Of a stretch of 7,229 bases of DNA, positions 1-6,450 are shown piece after piece. The notes under the pieces are model-generated. The model made no database searches. It was not told the origin of the DNA and saw nothing but the letters and a program-made list of their open reading frames with translations. The stretch covers positions 1 to 7,229 of the forward strand of contig JALRLA010000061.1 of assembly GCA_023254645.1 (NCBI GenBank), written 5' to 3'. Each line of letters begins with the position of its first letter. Positions within the stretch are counted from its first letter, which is position 1. Source of the stretch: Bacteroidia bacterium (GTDB lineage Bacteria > Bacteroidota > Bacteroidia > NS11-12g > UBA955). A program made the translations under genes and the position numbers.

Positions 1-564
1 CGCGCTCCTTTTCACGAGCCGGCTCCTGAAGGCAGCCTGGAAATCATCATCGAGCCCCGCATGAGTTTTGGCACGGGCCACCATGGTCCCACTCAGCTTT
101 TGTGCGGCGCTTTGCTTGAGCGGGAATCGATGTTGAAGGGAGCAAAAATTCTCGACATGGGCAGCGGTACCGGCATCTTGGCCATTGTGGCAGAGAAATT
201 GGGCGCCGCCGAAGTCTTGGGCATTGAAATCGACGATTGGGTGGTTGACAATGCGCGAGACAATGTTCGCTTGAACGGCTGTGGGCGAACCCAGATGCAG
301 CATGGCACGGCTGAGGCCTTGCCCGCCATCGAAGAAGGCTATTACGACCAGGTCTTGGCCAACATTCACCGCGAAGTATTGCTCGCTGACATGCCGGCCT
401 ATCAACGGGTGTTGAAGCCCGGCGGCTTGTTGTATTTGTCGGGTTTGAACGAGCCTGATTTGCCTTTGATTGCGGCTCGAGCCGAGGGCTTGGGCTTGGT
501 AGAAGAGTACCGCGGCTCGATGGGAGCCTGGTGGGCATTGGTCTATGTAAATCCAAGCGCCTAA
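1..564 (+). CDS. prmA: Ribosomal protein L11 methyltransferase, C-terminal part (5' end outside window)
   Basis: The reading frame is open from base 1 and ends at TAA 562-564, giving 187 visible residues. PrmA is usually about 275-300 residues, so roughly the first 90-100 are missing; the ATG at 61 is internal, not a start. PrmA is a cytoplasmic enzyme that uses S-adenosylmethionine (SAM) to methylate lysines and the N-terminus of ribosomal protein L11. Visible signatures are the family motif MSFGTGHHGPT near 61-93, the SAM-binding glycine loop ILDMGSGTGIL at 148-180, the acidic GIEID strand end about 20 residues later, and VLANIHREVLL near 352-384, equivalent to the ANI motif of class I methyltransferases in this family. 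Slight oddities: the usual A/E-T-T after FGTGHH is GPT, and the common DMGCGTG is DMGSGTG. It is probably transcribed separately from mutL, which has its own promoter-like site over the prmA stop. The identification is firm; a relaxed-specificity relative is unlikely. Confidence 0.93.
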   Translation, partial: RAPFHEPAPEGSLEIIIEPRMSFGTGHHGPTQLLCGALLERESMLKGAKILDMGSGTGILAIVAEKLGAAEVLGIEIDDWVVDNARDNVRLNGCGRTQMQHGTAEALPAIEEGYYDQVLANIHREVLLADMPAYQRVLKPGGLLYLSGLNEPDLPLIAARAEGLGLVEEYRGSMGAWWALVYVNPSA

Positions 565-569
565 CTTTG
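538..569 (+). promoter_or_regulatory. Bacteroidota-type promoter for the mutL unit
   Basis: TTG at 538-540, a 21-base spacer, then TAACTTTG at 562-569 match the Bacteroidota primary sigma factor pattern (-33 TTG, -7 TAnnTTTG, spacer about 17-23). The -7 box starts on the prmA stop codon. Transcription would begin around 574-577, leaving a leader of about 20 bases before the mutL ATG at 596. The match is seen directly; promoter activity is inferred. Confidence 0.6.
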
Positions 570-595
570 GGAGTTCACCCCGTTTTTCGGCATCT

Positions 596-2452
596 ATGCA
601 TTCCATCATCAAGCTTCTTCCTGATTCGGTCGCCAATCAAATAGCGGCCGGTGAAGTGGTGCAACGCCCCGCTTCGGTGGTCAAGGAGTTGTTGGAAAAT
701 GCGCTTGATGCCGGAGCCACTCAGGTAAAATTGTTGGTGCGTGACGCGGGTAGCACCTTGATTCAAGTCATTGACAACGGCAAGGGCATGAGCGAGACAG
801 ACGCTCGCTTGTGTTGGGAGCGCCACGCGACTTCCAAGATTCGCAAGGCCGATGATTTGTTTGGCTTAAAGAGCTTTGGTTTTCGGGGCGAGGCCTTGGC
901 CTCGATTGCCTCGGTGGCACAAGTGGAAATGAGGACCCGCCGAATCGAAGATTCGGCGGCCAGCAAAATCCGAATCGAAGCCTCGCGCATGGTCGAAGAG
1001 GGTTCTGATTCTTCACCCGTTGGTACCTCCATCGCGGTCAAAAACTTGTTCTACAACATTCCGGCCCGCCGCAATTTCTTGAAGAGCCCTTCGGTTGAGT
1101 TCAAGCACATTGTCGAGGAATTTCAGCGCCAAGCCTTGGGCGCAGAATCGGTACATTTTCAGCTCTACAACAATGATCAGCTGCTGCACGATTACCCGGC
1201 TGAGACCAAACAGAAGCGCTTTGCTTCTCTTTTGGGAAAAAGCAAAGCCGACATCTTGTTGCCAGTTTTGGAAGAGACCGAAATCGTTCACATCGATGGC
1301 TTTGTTTGCAAACCCGAAGCAGCCAAAAAGACCCGCGGTGACCAGTATTGGTTTGTCAATGGTCGCTACTTCAAAAGTGCCTATTTGCACCATGCTTTGA
1401 TGGCGGCCTATGAGTCCTTGCTGCCAGCCGATTCTTTTCCGGCTTATTGCTTGTACCTGTCTGTCGATCCTGCGAAAATTGATGTCAACGTGCATCCGAC
1501 GAAGACCGAGATCAAGTTTGAAGACGAGAAATACATTTACAATTTGATCAAGGCAGCTGTGCGTAAGGCGCTAGGCCTCTACGTGGTTCAGCCCCAATCA
1601 TCAGAGCCCGAATCCAGCGGTTGGATCGATTTTTTGAGCAGCCAACGATCCGTACCCAATTCCAATCCCGACTGGGGCAAACTGGGCAAGACAGAGGCCC
1701 CTTCAGCCTCTCGCTACAATCCCTTTCCCTCGGGCGGATACGAGCGCAACAGCCACCAAGATTGGCAGAAGATTCTCGGTCCCGTTGACGAGGAGATTCA
1801 AGCCTCTCGTCTGCACGAACCTCTGGCTGAAGAGCCCGATAAACCTCTTCAACTGCCCCAACCTGAAGCCGATGCGGTAGCCTGGATTCAGGTGCTCAAC
1901 GACCGCTATTGGGTTTTTTCTTTTCAAGGAGAACTGCGCATTTTGGACCGACGTTTGGCTCAACAAAAGGTGCTTTTTCACCAGTATGTCGAGTACTTGG
2001 AAAAGGGTTTCAGCCCCACACAGCAGTCGCTATTCCCCAGAACCTTGGAATTCTCTGCCGGCCAAATGGTGGTCTTATTGGAACTTCTGGAACCCTTGAA
2101 AGCCATGGGTTTTGATCTGAGCCATTTCGGGGGCCAAACCCTATTGGTGAACGGAGTGCCCGCCTTGCTTTCTGGCTGTGACGAACAGGCCACCTTGGAG
2201 AAGATTTTGGAAGATTACCAGAGCACCCAGGGCGATGTCAAGTTGTCACATACCCATAGCCTGGCCTTGGCCATGGCTCGTTCATCGGCCAGAATGGCCG
2301 CAGCCGAGACCCAAGAATCAGAGCGCCAGCATTTGGTACAGCGATTGATGAGCTTGCAGCAACCCCAATTCGGAATAGACGGCCGTCCCGTTTACATTCG
2401 CATGGGTGCCGAACAGATAACCGACTTATTCAAGAAAAATCGAAACACATGA
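596..2452 (+). CDS. mutL: DNA mismatch repair protein MutL
   Basis: This 618-residue protein has the usual MutL length. MutL is the cytoplasmic ATPase that links MutS mismatch recognition to strand removal. The N-terminal GHKL ATPase is complete: ELLENALDAGA (catalytic E31, Mg-binding N35), DNGKGM at 60-65, RHATSKI at 76-82, GFRGEAL at 95-101 and NVHPTKTEIKF at 298-308 with the conserved lysine K303. A variable proline/serine-rich linker covers about 333-425, and the dimerisation domain follows. In that domain QQSLF at 476-480 resembles the sliding-clamp-binding pentapeptide. The region aligned with the endonuclease motif DQHA(x)2E(x)4E reads DRRLAQQKVLFH at 451-462, and the C-terminal CPHGRP-type metal motif reads QPQFGIDGRP at 589-598, so nicking activity looks absent. 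The start ATG lies 31 bases after prmA and its N-terminus matches family members; no Shine-Dalgarno sequence is seen. The TGA stop overlaps the next start. Family assignment is near certain; loss of nuclease activity is inference. Confidence 0.97.
   Translation: MHSIIKLLPDSVANQIAAGEVVQRPASVVKELLENALDAGATQVKLLVRDAGSTLIQVIDNGKGMSETDARLCWERHATSKIRKADDLFGLKSFGFRGEALASIASVAQVEMRTRRIEDSAASKIRIEASRMVEEGSDSSPVGTSIAVKNLFYNIPARRNFLKSPSVEFKHIVEEFQRQALGAESVHFQLYNNDQLLHDYPAETKQKRFASLLGKSKADILLPVLEETEIVHIDGFVCKPEAAKKTRGDQYWFVNGRYFKSAYLHHALMAAYESLLPADSFPAYCLYLSVDPAKIDVNVHPTKTEIKFEDEKYIYNLIKAAVRKALGLYVVQPQSSEPESSGWIDFLSSQRSVPNSNPDWGKLGKTEAPSASRYNPFPSGGYERNSHQDWQKILGPVDEEIQASRLHEPLAEEPDKPLQLPQPEADAVAWIQVLNDRYWVFSFQGELRILDRRLAQQKVLFHQYVEYLEKGFSPTQQSLFPRTLEFSAGQMVVLLELLEPLKAMGFDLSHFGGQTLLVNGVPALLSGCDEQATLEKILEDYQSTQGDVKLSHTHSLALAMARSSARMAAAETQESERQHLVQRLMSLQQPQFGIDGRPVYIRMGAEQITDLFKKNRNT
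937..959. repeat. Perfect 10-bp inverted repeat inside mutL
   Basis: The arms CCGCCGAATC (937-946) and GATTCGGCGG (950-959) are exact reverse complements around the 3-base loop GAA. The mRNA would form a stable GC-rich hairpin in the codons for residues around 115-121, between GHKL motifs and outside the conserved catalytic blocks. There is no T-run after it, so it does not look like a terminator. It may be chance or codon choice; no function is assigned. Confidence 0.6.
940..980. repeat. Short direct repeat in mutL
   Basis: CCGAATCGAAG occurs at 940-950 and again at 970-980, exactly 30 bases (ten codons) apart and in the same frame, encoding R-I-E each time. The first copy forms part of the inverted repeat at 937-959. 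It could mark an old local duplication or be chance. Confidence 0.5.
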
Positions 2453-3102
2453 TGGTACAATTGCCTCCGGGCCTCAAAAATTTGCTGATCCTCATCGCCT
2501 TGATGGGCATGGCTCAATTGTCGCTGCCCAACATCGGTTTCGATGTGTTTCAGTTTTACTTGTACTATCCCGATAGTCCCCATTTTCAACCCTGGCAGCT
2601 GATCACCCACATCTTTTGCCACGGTGGCATCGGTCACTTTTTATTCAACGCCATCGCCCTGTTTTCGTTTGGTGGCATTGTCGAGCACCGCATGGGGACC
2701 CAACGCTTTTTGACCCTGTTTTTCATTTCGGGTCTAGGGGCGGCCCTGCTTCACTTGGGCATCATGGGCTATGAAATTCAGTCGGCGTACGGAACCTTGT
2801 TTCCCAACCAAGCCTCAGGCGTTGATTTTCTGCCTTACGGCCCCATGTTGGGGGCCTCGGGTGCTTTGTACGGGGTCATGACGGCCTTTGCCATGTACTA
2901 CCCCAATGAGTCCATGATCTTCTTATTCATTCCGTACCCCATCAAGGCTAAGTATTTGGTGCCGGGCATGATTGTGCTGGATTTGGTCTTTGGTATTGGC
3001 GGTAGCGGCACAGGCATTGCCCACTTTGCCCACGTTGGTGGAGCCTTGACTGGTTTTATCGCCGTTTGGATTTGGCGAAGAAAGGGGCAGCGCTGGGCCT
3101 AA
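2449..3102 (+). CDS. Rhomboid-family intramembrane serine protease (first of two)
   Basis: This 217-residue protein is a compact six-helix rhomboid. Rhomboids cut transmembrane substrates within the inner membrane using a Ser-His dyad. Visible signatures are an N-terminal helix at about 10-27; QPWQLITHIFCHGG followed by H63-x3-N67, the oxyanion-side HxxxN motif; GASGALYG with nucleophile S137; and AHFAHVGG with catalytic H195 in the last helix. Hydrophobic stretches fit six membrane segments, with the chain ending in a basic tail (WRRKGQRW) typical of a cytoplasmic end. The loop at about 103-132, between helices 3 and 4, is fairly short. The gene starts in ATGATG at 2449-2454: the first ATG overlaps the mutL stop by 4 bases, the second by 1. 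Both fit, so the N-terminus is uncertain by one Met. Translation is probably coupled to mutL. The substrate is unknown. The catalytic residues are intact, so this is an active protease rather than an iRhom-like relative. Confidence 0.93.
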   Translation: MMVQLPPGLKNLLILIALMGMAQLSLPNIGFDVFQFYLYYPDSPHFQPWQLITHIFCHGGIGHFLFNAIALFSFGGIVEHRMGTQRFLTLFFISGLGAALLHLGIMGYEIQSAYGTLFPNQASGVDFLPYGPMLGASGALYGVMTAFAMYYPNESMIFLFIPYPIKAKYLVPGMIVLDLVFGIGGSGTGIAHFAHVGGALTGFIAVWIWRRKGQRWA

Positions 3103-3930
3103 ATGAATCGCTTTGCGACACAGACGCCCCGTTTTTTTGGGCCTGATAAAGCGGCTTTGGCCCAATTGGTAGCCGCCTTGGTCATTGGTTTTGTCGTGCA
3201 ATTGCTGTTGCCCGAAGCCATTGAGCGTAGGCTCATGTTTACCCCAGCCTTGCCCGATTCTCTGCTCAAGCCCTGGTCTTACTTGAGTTATGCCTTCTTG
3301 CACGCCGGCTTTTTTCACCTCTTAAACAACGTCATCTGGATGTACTTCATCGGTATGATTTTGGAAGACTTGATCGGCAAGAAACCCATTTATACCCTGT
3401 TTGTAGGCGGTGCCATTGCGGGTGCTCTTATGTACCAAGGCATATTCCAGTTGGCCATCGCCGAAGATGCCGTTGTCGTGCCTTCTATGTTGGGCGCCTC
3501 TGGTGGGGTTTCCGCCATCATCTTGGCGGCAGGTCTGTTTGCTCCTCGTTACCGCGTCTTTCTTTTTGGTATCTGGGAGGTGGAACTGCGCTACATTGTA
3601 GGAGCGAAAATTTTGTTCGACGTTTTGGGTCTTTCTAGCGGGGCCAACACCGGCGGATACTTGGCTCACTTTGGAGGAATGGCCTTTGCCTTGGCTTACA
3701 TCACCGAGATGAAAGGGATGTGGAATTGGCCTTTTTCAGGCTGGTTGGATCGGCTTTCATCTGCCAAGAATTCCAAGCCCAAGCGAAGCGCCAAAGTGGA
3801 AATCAACCGCAAAGAGAACAACCCCAAACAGGCTGAAATTGATGCCATATTGGATAAAATTAGCCAAAGTGGGTACGATAGTTTAACGGCCAAGGAAAAG
3901 GAGACCTTGTTCAAAGCCAGTCAGTCATGA
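3103..3930 (+). CDS. Rhomboid-family intramembrane serine protease with C-terminal cytoplasmic tail (second of two)
   Basis: This 275-residue protein is a second, diverged rhomboid. Its signatures are FLHAGFFHLLNN with H72-x3-N76, GASGGVSAI with nucleophile S133, and YLAHFGG with catalytic H189. Membrane helices cover about 18-200. Unlike the first copy it has a polar, lysine-rich tail from about 220 to 275, whose end (EIDAILDKISQSGYDSLTAK and the next residues) looks like a short helical hairpin. I recall this tail from Bacteroidota rhomboids (possibly Pfam DUF6576), but the name is from memory. The ATG abuts the preceding TAA (TAAATG at 3100-3105) with no intergenic base, and the TGA overlaps the next gene by 4 bases, so it sits inside a coupled unit. 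The two rhomboids share only the catalytic blocks, pointing to old duplication or separate subfamilies with different substrates. Active-site residues are intact; the substrate is unknown. Confidence 0.93.
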   Translation: MNRFATQTPRFFGPDKAALAQLVAALVIGFVVQLLLPEAIERRLMFTPALPDSLLKPWSYLSYAFLHAGFFHLLNNVIWMYFIGMILEDLIGKKPIYTLFVGGAIAGALMYQGIFQLAIAEDAVVVPSMLGASGGVSAIILAAGLFAPRYRVFLFGIWEVELRYIVGAKILFDVLGLSSGANTGGYLAHFGGMAFALAYITEMKGMWNWPFSGWLDRLSSAKNSKPKRSAKVEINRKENNPKQAEIDAILDKISQSGYDSLTAKEKETLFKASQS

Positions 3931-5036
3931 AGATCCTACTCCGCCTGTTCAACATCGTCATTTTTCCCTTGACCTTGGTCTTGGGGTTGCTGTTGACTTT
4001 GAGCGGATTAGCGCCCAACTTTTCAGCTGAATCGGGCAGTGTGATGGCTTTGTTGGGCCTGGCCTTCCCCGTTTTGTTTTTGCTCAATGCCTTGTTGCTC
4101 CTGTACTGGGGGCTGCAGCTAAAATGGAGAACCTTGTTTCCTCTGGCCTTTGGCTTGCTGCACCTGGGTCAGGCGAGTTTGTATGTGCAATGGAACGATT
4201 CTAAAAATGCCGATGAAGTCGGCTTGCGTGTGGCTACATACAACACCCAATTGTTGGGGCACTACAGTGGGGAAGGAAGCGAAGACTCGCTGAAGCAATT
4301 GATGCAAGCTCATCCGGCTGATGTGTACTGTTTTCAAGAACTCTATGACAAGGGCCGTAATATGGAGGCCTTGATGAAGCGCTTGGCCCAATCGGTGGGC
4401 TTTCGCTACCATGCCCATTACCAATTGGTTCCCGGACGCCCTTACGGCATGGGTATTATATCTCGCTATGAAATACTGAAGTCCAAACCTCTGTTGTTTG
4501 GAGATTCTAGCGGCAACATGGCCATGTGGGCTAACGTTCGCATTCCCTCACAGCAGGAAGAGGTGCAAGATTGGACCGTTCGGGTCTACAATGTGCACCT
4601 GCAGAGCTTTCGATTGCACCGAAGCGATTATGACTTGATGAAGGAAGGTTTTGAGGGCGACCCCACCCAAGTCGAGCGTTCCAAGGGCTTGGTTCAGCGC
4701 TTGTCAAGAGCTTATTCCCTGCGCAGCGGTCAAGCCGAGATTTTGCGTCAATCATTAGACGAATGCCCGCACACCAAATTGGTGATGGGTGATTTTAACG
4801 ATGTGCCGGTGAGCTATAGCTATCGTTTGATCGCCCGCAGCTTGCGCGACGCTTTCGTCGAAGCAGGACGAGGTTTGGAAGGAACCTATAAGGGTCCCTT
4901 TCCAAGTTTTCGCATCGATTATGTCCTTTATGCGAGTCCATTAAAGTGTGTGCAATACCAGAGTCATTCGCAGGTTCCTGGTGACCACAAATGGGTGGAA
5001 GCTGGGCTTTCGACAGGCGATTTGTTTGCCAATTGA
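3927..5036 (+). CDS. Membrane-anchored endonuclease/exonuclease/phosphatase (EEP) family hydrolase
   Basis: This 369-residue protein has three predicted membrane helices (about 5-29, 38-61, 69-88), then an EEP domain from about 98 to the end. EEP enzymes (the DNase I / exonuclease III / sphingomyelinase fold) hydrolyse phosphodiester or phosphomonoester bonds with a divalent metal. The catalytic set is present: N106 in ATYN, E138 in FQEL, H224 in YNVHLQS, D289 and N291 in MGDFND, D331 in RIDYVLY, and the terminal D353-H354 pair, where the usual SDH is GDH. Basic residues before helix 1 and between helices 2 and 3 suggest those are cytoplasmic, placing the catalytic domain in the periplasm; that is inference. 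A periplasmic domain argues against DNA repair and for lipid headgroup or extracellular nucleic acid substrates, but the fold alone cannot decide. The start ATG overlaps the rhomboid stop (ATGA at 3927-3930). It is the last gene of the mutL unit. Confidence 0.88.
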   Translation: MKILLRLFNIVIFPLTLVLGLLLTLSGLAPNFSAESGSVMALLGLAFPVLFLLNALLLLYWGLQLKWRTLFPLAFGLLHLGQASLYVQWNDSKNADEVGLRVATYNTQLLGHYSGEGSEDSLKQLMQAHPADVYCFQELYDKGRNMEALMKRLAQSVGFRYHAHYQLVPGRPYGMGIISRYEILKSKPLLFGDSSGNMAMWANVRIPSQQEEVQDWTVRVYNVHLQSFRLHRSDYDLMKEGFEGDPTQVERSKGLVQRLSRAYSLRSGQAEILRQSLDECPHTKLVMGDFNDVPVSYSYRLIARSLRDAFVEAGRGLEGTYKGPFPSFRIDYVLYASPLKCVQYQSHSQVPGDHKWVEAGLSTGDLFAN

Positions 5037-5040
5037 GCCG

Positions 5041-5060
5041 TCTCTTGGCAAGAGAGTTTT
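5041..5060 (+). terminator. Possible weak terminator after the EEP gene
   Basis: TCTCTT (5041-5046) and AAGAGA (5050-5055) form a 6-bp stem with loop GGC, followed by GTTTT. The stem is short and A/T-rich, so termination would be inefficient. It lies 4 bases after the EEP stop and overlaps the upstream side of the metK promoter, so some read-through into metK is plausible. Confidence 0.35.
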
Positions 5061-5087
5061 ACGGGCCCTAATGGGGTTGTATATTTG
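5057..5087 (+). promoter_or_regulatory. Bacteroidota-type promoter for metK
   Basis: TATATTTG at 5080-5087 matches the -7 consensus TAnnTTTG exactly. At the right distance upstream (19 bases) there is TTTT at 5057-5060, only a partial match to the -33 TTTG/TTG. Transcription would start at about 5092-5095, just before the ATG at 5097, giving a very short or absent leader. No SAM riboswitch would fit in such a leader. Confidence 0.55.
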
Positions 5088-5096
5088 CGGCTCATT

Positions 5097-6374
5097 ATGC
5101 CGTACTTCTTTACTTCAGAGTCTGTTTCGGAAGGCCATCCTGACAAGGTAGCCGATCAAATCTCCGATGCTTTGATCGACCATTTTTTGGCCTATGACGC
5201 CTCCTCCAAAGTGGCTTGTGAAACCTTGGTGACCACCGGTCAAGTGATATTGGCAGGTGAGGTGAAGTCTGAGGCTTACTTGGACGTTCAGAAAATTGCC
5301 CGCGAGGTGATTGCCAAAATTGGCTACACCAAGAGCGAGTACATGTTCGATGCCAATTCCTGCGGAGTTTTAAGCGCCATTCACGAGCAAAGCCCCGACA
5401 TCAATCAGGGTGTGGAGCGCAAGAACCCCGAAGATCAGGGGGCTGGCGACCAGGGTATGATGTTCGGTTTTGCCACGAACGAAACCGATTCTTACATGCC
5501 CCTGCCTTTGATGCTCTCGCACATGTTGTTGCAAGAGTTGGCTGATATGCGCCGTGAAGGAACCCTAATTCCTTACTTGCGTCCCGACGCCAAGAGCCAG
5601 GTGACCATTCAGTACAGCGATGACAACAAGCCCATGCGCATCGATGCCATCGTCATTTCAACCCAGCATGACGATTTCGTCAAGCCTGATTCAGCCGAAG
5701 CTGATGAGCAGATGTTGGCCCAGATTCGCAAGGACATCATCGGTTTGTTGATTCCACGCGTCAAAGCCAAACTGAATGCCGATTTGCAGGCCTTGTTCGG
5801 CGATGACATTGAATACCATATCAACCCCACTGGCAAATTTGTCATTGGTGGTCCTCACGGAGATACCGGTTTGACCGGCCGTAAAATCATTGTAGATACC
5901 TACGGGGGGCGCGGTGCCCATGGCGGTGGAGCCTTCAGTGGTAAAGACCCCAGCAAGGTGGACCGTTCGGCCGCTTACGCTACCCGTCACATTGCCAAAA
6001 ACTTGGTAGCGGCAGGTGTTTGTGACGAAGCTTTGGTTCAAGTGAGCTATGCCATTGGTGTAGCCAAGCCCTGCGGTGTTTATGTGAACACCAACGGCAC
6101 GGCCAAGGTGAACATGAACGACGGTCAAATCGCGGAAATCGTGAAGAACATGCCTGAGTTTGACTTGCGTCCTTATTTCATCGAGCAGCGCTTCCATTTG
6201 CGCTCTCCCATTTACTTGGAGTCAGCCGCTTACGGCCACATGGGTCGCGAGTGCAAAGAGGTGACCAAGGTATTCAATGCCGGTACTCCTCAAGCCAAAG
6301 AAGTTCGCGTAAAGCTGTTCCCTTGGGAAGAGTTGAATGCCGTTCCCGCTGTCAAACAAGCCTTTGGTATCTAA
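5097..6374 (+). CDS. metK: S-adenosylmethionine synthetase (methionine adenosyltransferase)
   Basis: This 425-residue cytoplasmic enzyme makes S-adenosylmethionine from methionine and ATP, supplying methyl donors including the one PrmA uses. Signatures are [20 protein letters not shown] at 5-24 (catalytic H14, metal-binding D16, K17), the hexapeptide-type motif [12 protein letters not shown] at 115-126, [14 protein letters not shown] at 250-263, and the P-loop-like [19 protein letters not shown] at 276-294. It exceeds the E. coli enzyme (384 residues) by about 40, mostly through an insertion around 190-240 that I recall in Bacteroidota MetK. The ATG at 5097 is chosen because MPYFFTSES matches the usual N-terminus. 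A TTG four codons upstream (5085) is in frame but lies in the promoter box. No Shine-Dalgarno sequence is seen, as expected of a near-leaderless mRNA. It is a single-gene unit, with its own promoter and a strong terminator behind. Confidence 0.97.
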   Translation: MPYFFTSESVSEGHPDKVADQISDALIDHFLAYDASSKVACETLVTTGQVILAGEVKSEAYLDVQKIAREVIAKIGYTKSEYMFDANSCGVLSAIHEQSPDINQGVERKNPEDQGAGDQGMMFGFATNETDSYMPLPLMLSHMLLQELADMRREGTLIPYLRPDAKSQVTIQYSDDNKPMRIDAIVISTQHDDFVKPDSAEADEQMLAQIRKDIIGLLIPRVKAKLNADLQALFGDDIEYHINPTGKFVIGGPHGDTGLTGRKIIVDTYGGRGAHGGGAFSGKDPSKVDRSAAYATRHIAKNLVAAGVCDEALVQVSYAIGVAKPCGVYVNTNGTAKVNMNDGQIAEIVKNMPEFDLRPYFIEQRFHLRSPIYLESAAYGHMGRECKEVTKVFNAGTPQAKEVRVKLFPWEELNAVPAVKQAFGI

Positions 6375-6392
6375 TCACTAAACAAATTCTGA

Positions 6393-6428
6393 AAAGCCTC
6401 GGCTAACAGGCCGGGGCTTTCTCATTTT
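6393..6428 (+). terminator. Rho-independent terminator of metK
   Basis: AAAGCCTCGGCT (6393-6404) pairs with GGCCGGGGCTTT (6409-6420): 12 pairs including two G-U, around the loop AACA. A T-rich stretch TTTCTCATTTT follows. This is a strong hairpin 18 bases after the metK stop. It separates metK from glmS, and its trailing T-rich part lies in the upstream region of the glmS promoter. Confidence 0.85.
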
Positions 6429-6436
6429 CAAACCCT

Positions 6437-6444
6437 TATCTTTA
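6437..6444 (+). promoter_or_regulatory. Likely -7 promoter box for glmS
   Basis: TATCTTTA at 6437-6444 differs from TAnnTTTG only in the last base. No good TTG -33 element is visible at the proper distance, where the terminator arm lies. Transcription would start at about 6449-6451, at or next to the glmS ATG, implying a leaderless mRNA. The tight gap also rules out a glmS ribozyme within this unit. Confidence 0.42.
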
Positions 6445-6450
6445 CCTATC

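Noticed and set aside
61..63. ATG at 61 as the start of a short methyltransferase
   Set aside because: The frame is open to the left edge and the upstream residues (LEIIIEPR) continue the PrmA family sequence into MSFGTGHH.
47..556. Long open frame on the - strand opposite prmA (169 codons)
   Set aside because: It is rich in Arg, Pro and Ser, has no recognisable motif and is fully antisense to a clear PrmA frame; it is a shadow of GC-biased codon positions.
1013..1495. Long open frame on the - strand opposite mutL (160 codons)
   Set aside because: Antisense to the conserved MutL ATPase region, with no family features and no promoter box seen; treated as a shadow frame.
5085..5096. TTG codon as the metK start, adding four residues
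   Set aside because: It lies inside the TATATTTG promoter box, and the family N-terminus begins at the ATG at 5097.
5037..5096. SAM riboswitch upstream of metK
   Set aside because: The gap is only 60 bases, is occupied by a weak hairpin and a promoter, and the predicted leader is a few bases long.
5691..6197. Long open frame on the - strand opposite metK (168 codons)
   Set aside because: Fully antisense to highly conserved MetK sequence and without motifs of its own.
6375..6450. glmS ribozyme or riboswitch upstream of glmS
   Set aside because: The 76-base gap is taken up by the metK terminator and a promoter box; the glmS ribozyme is longer and lies in a leader that does not exist here.
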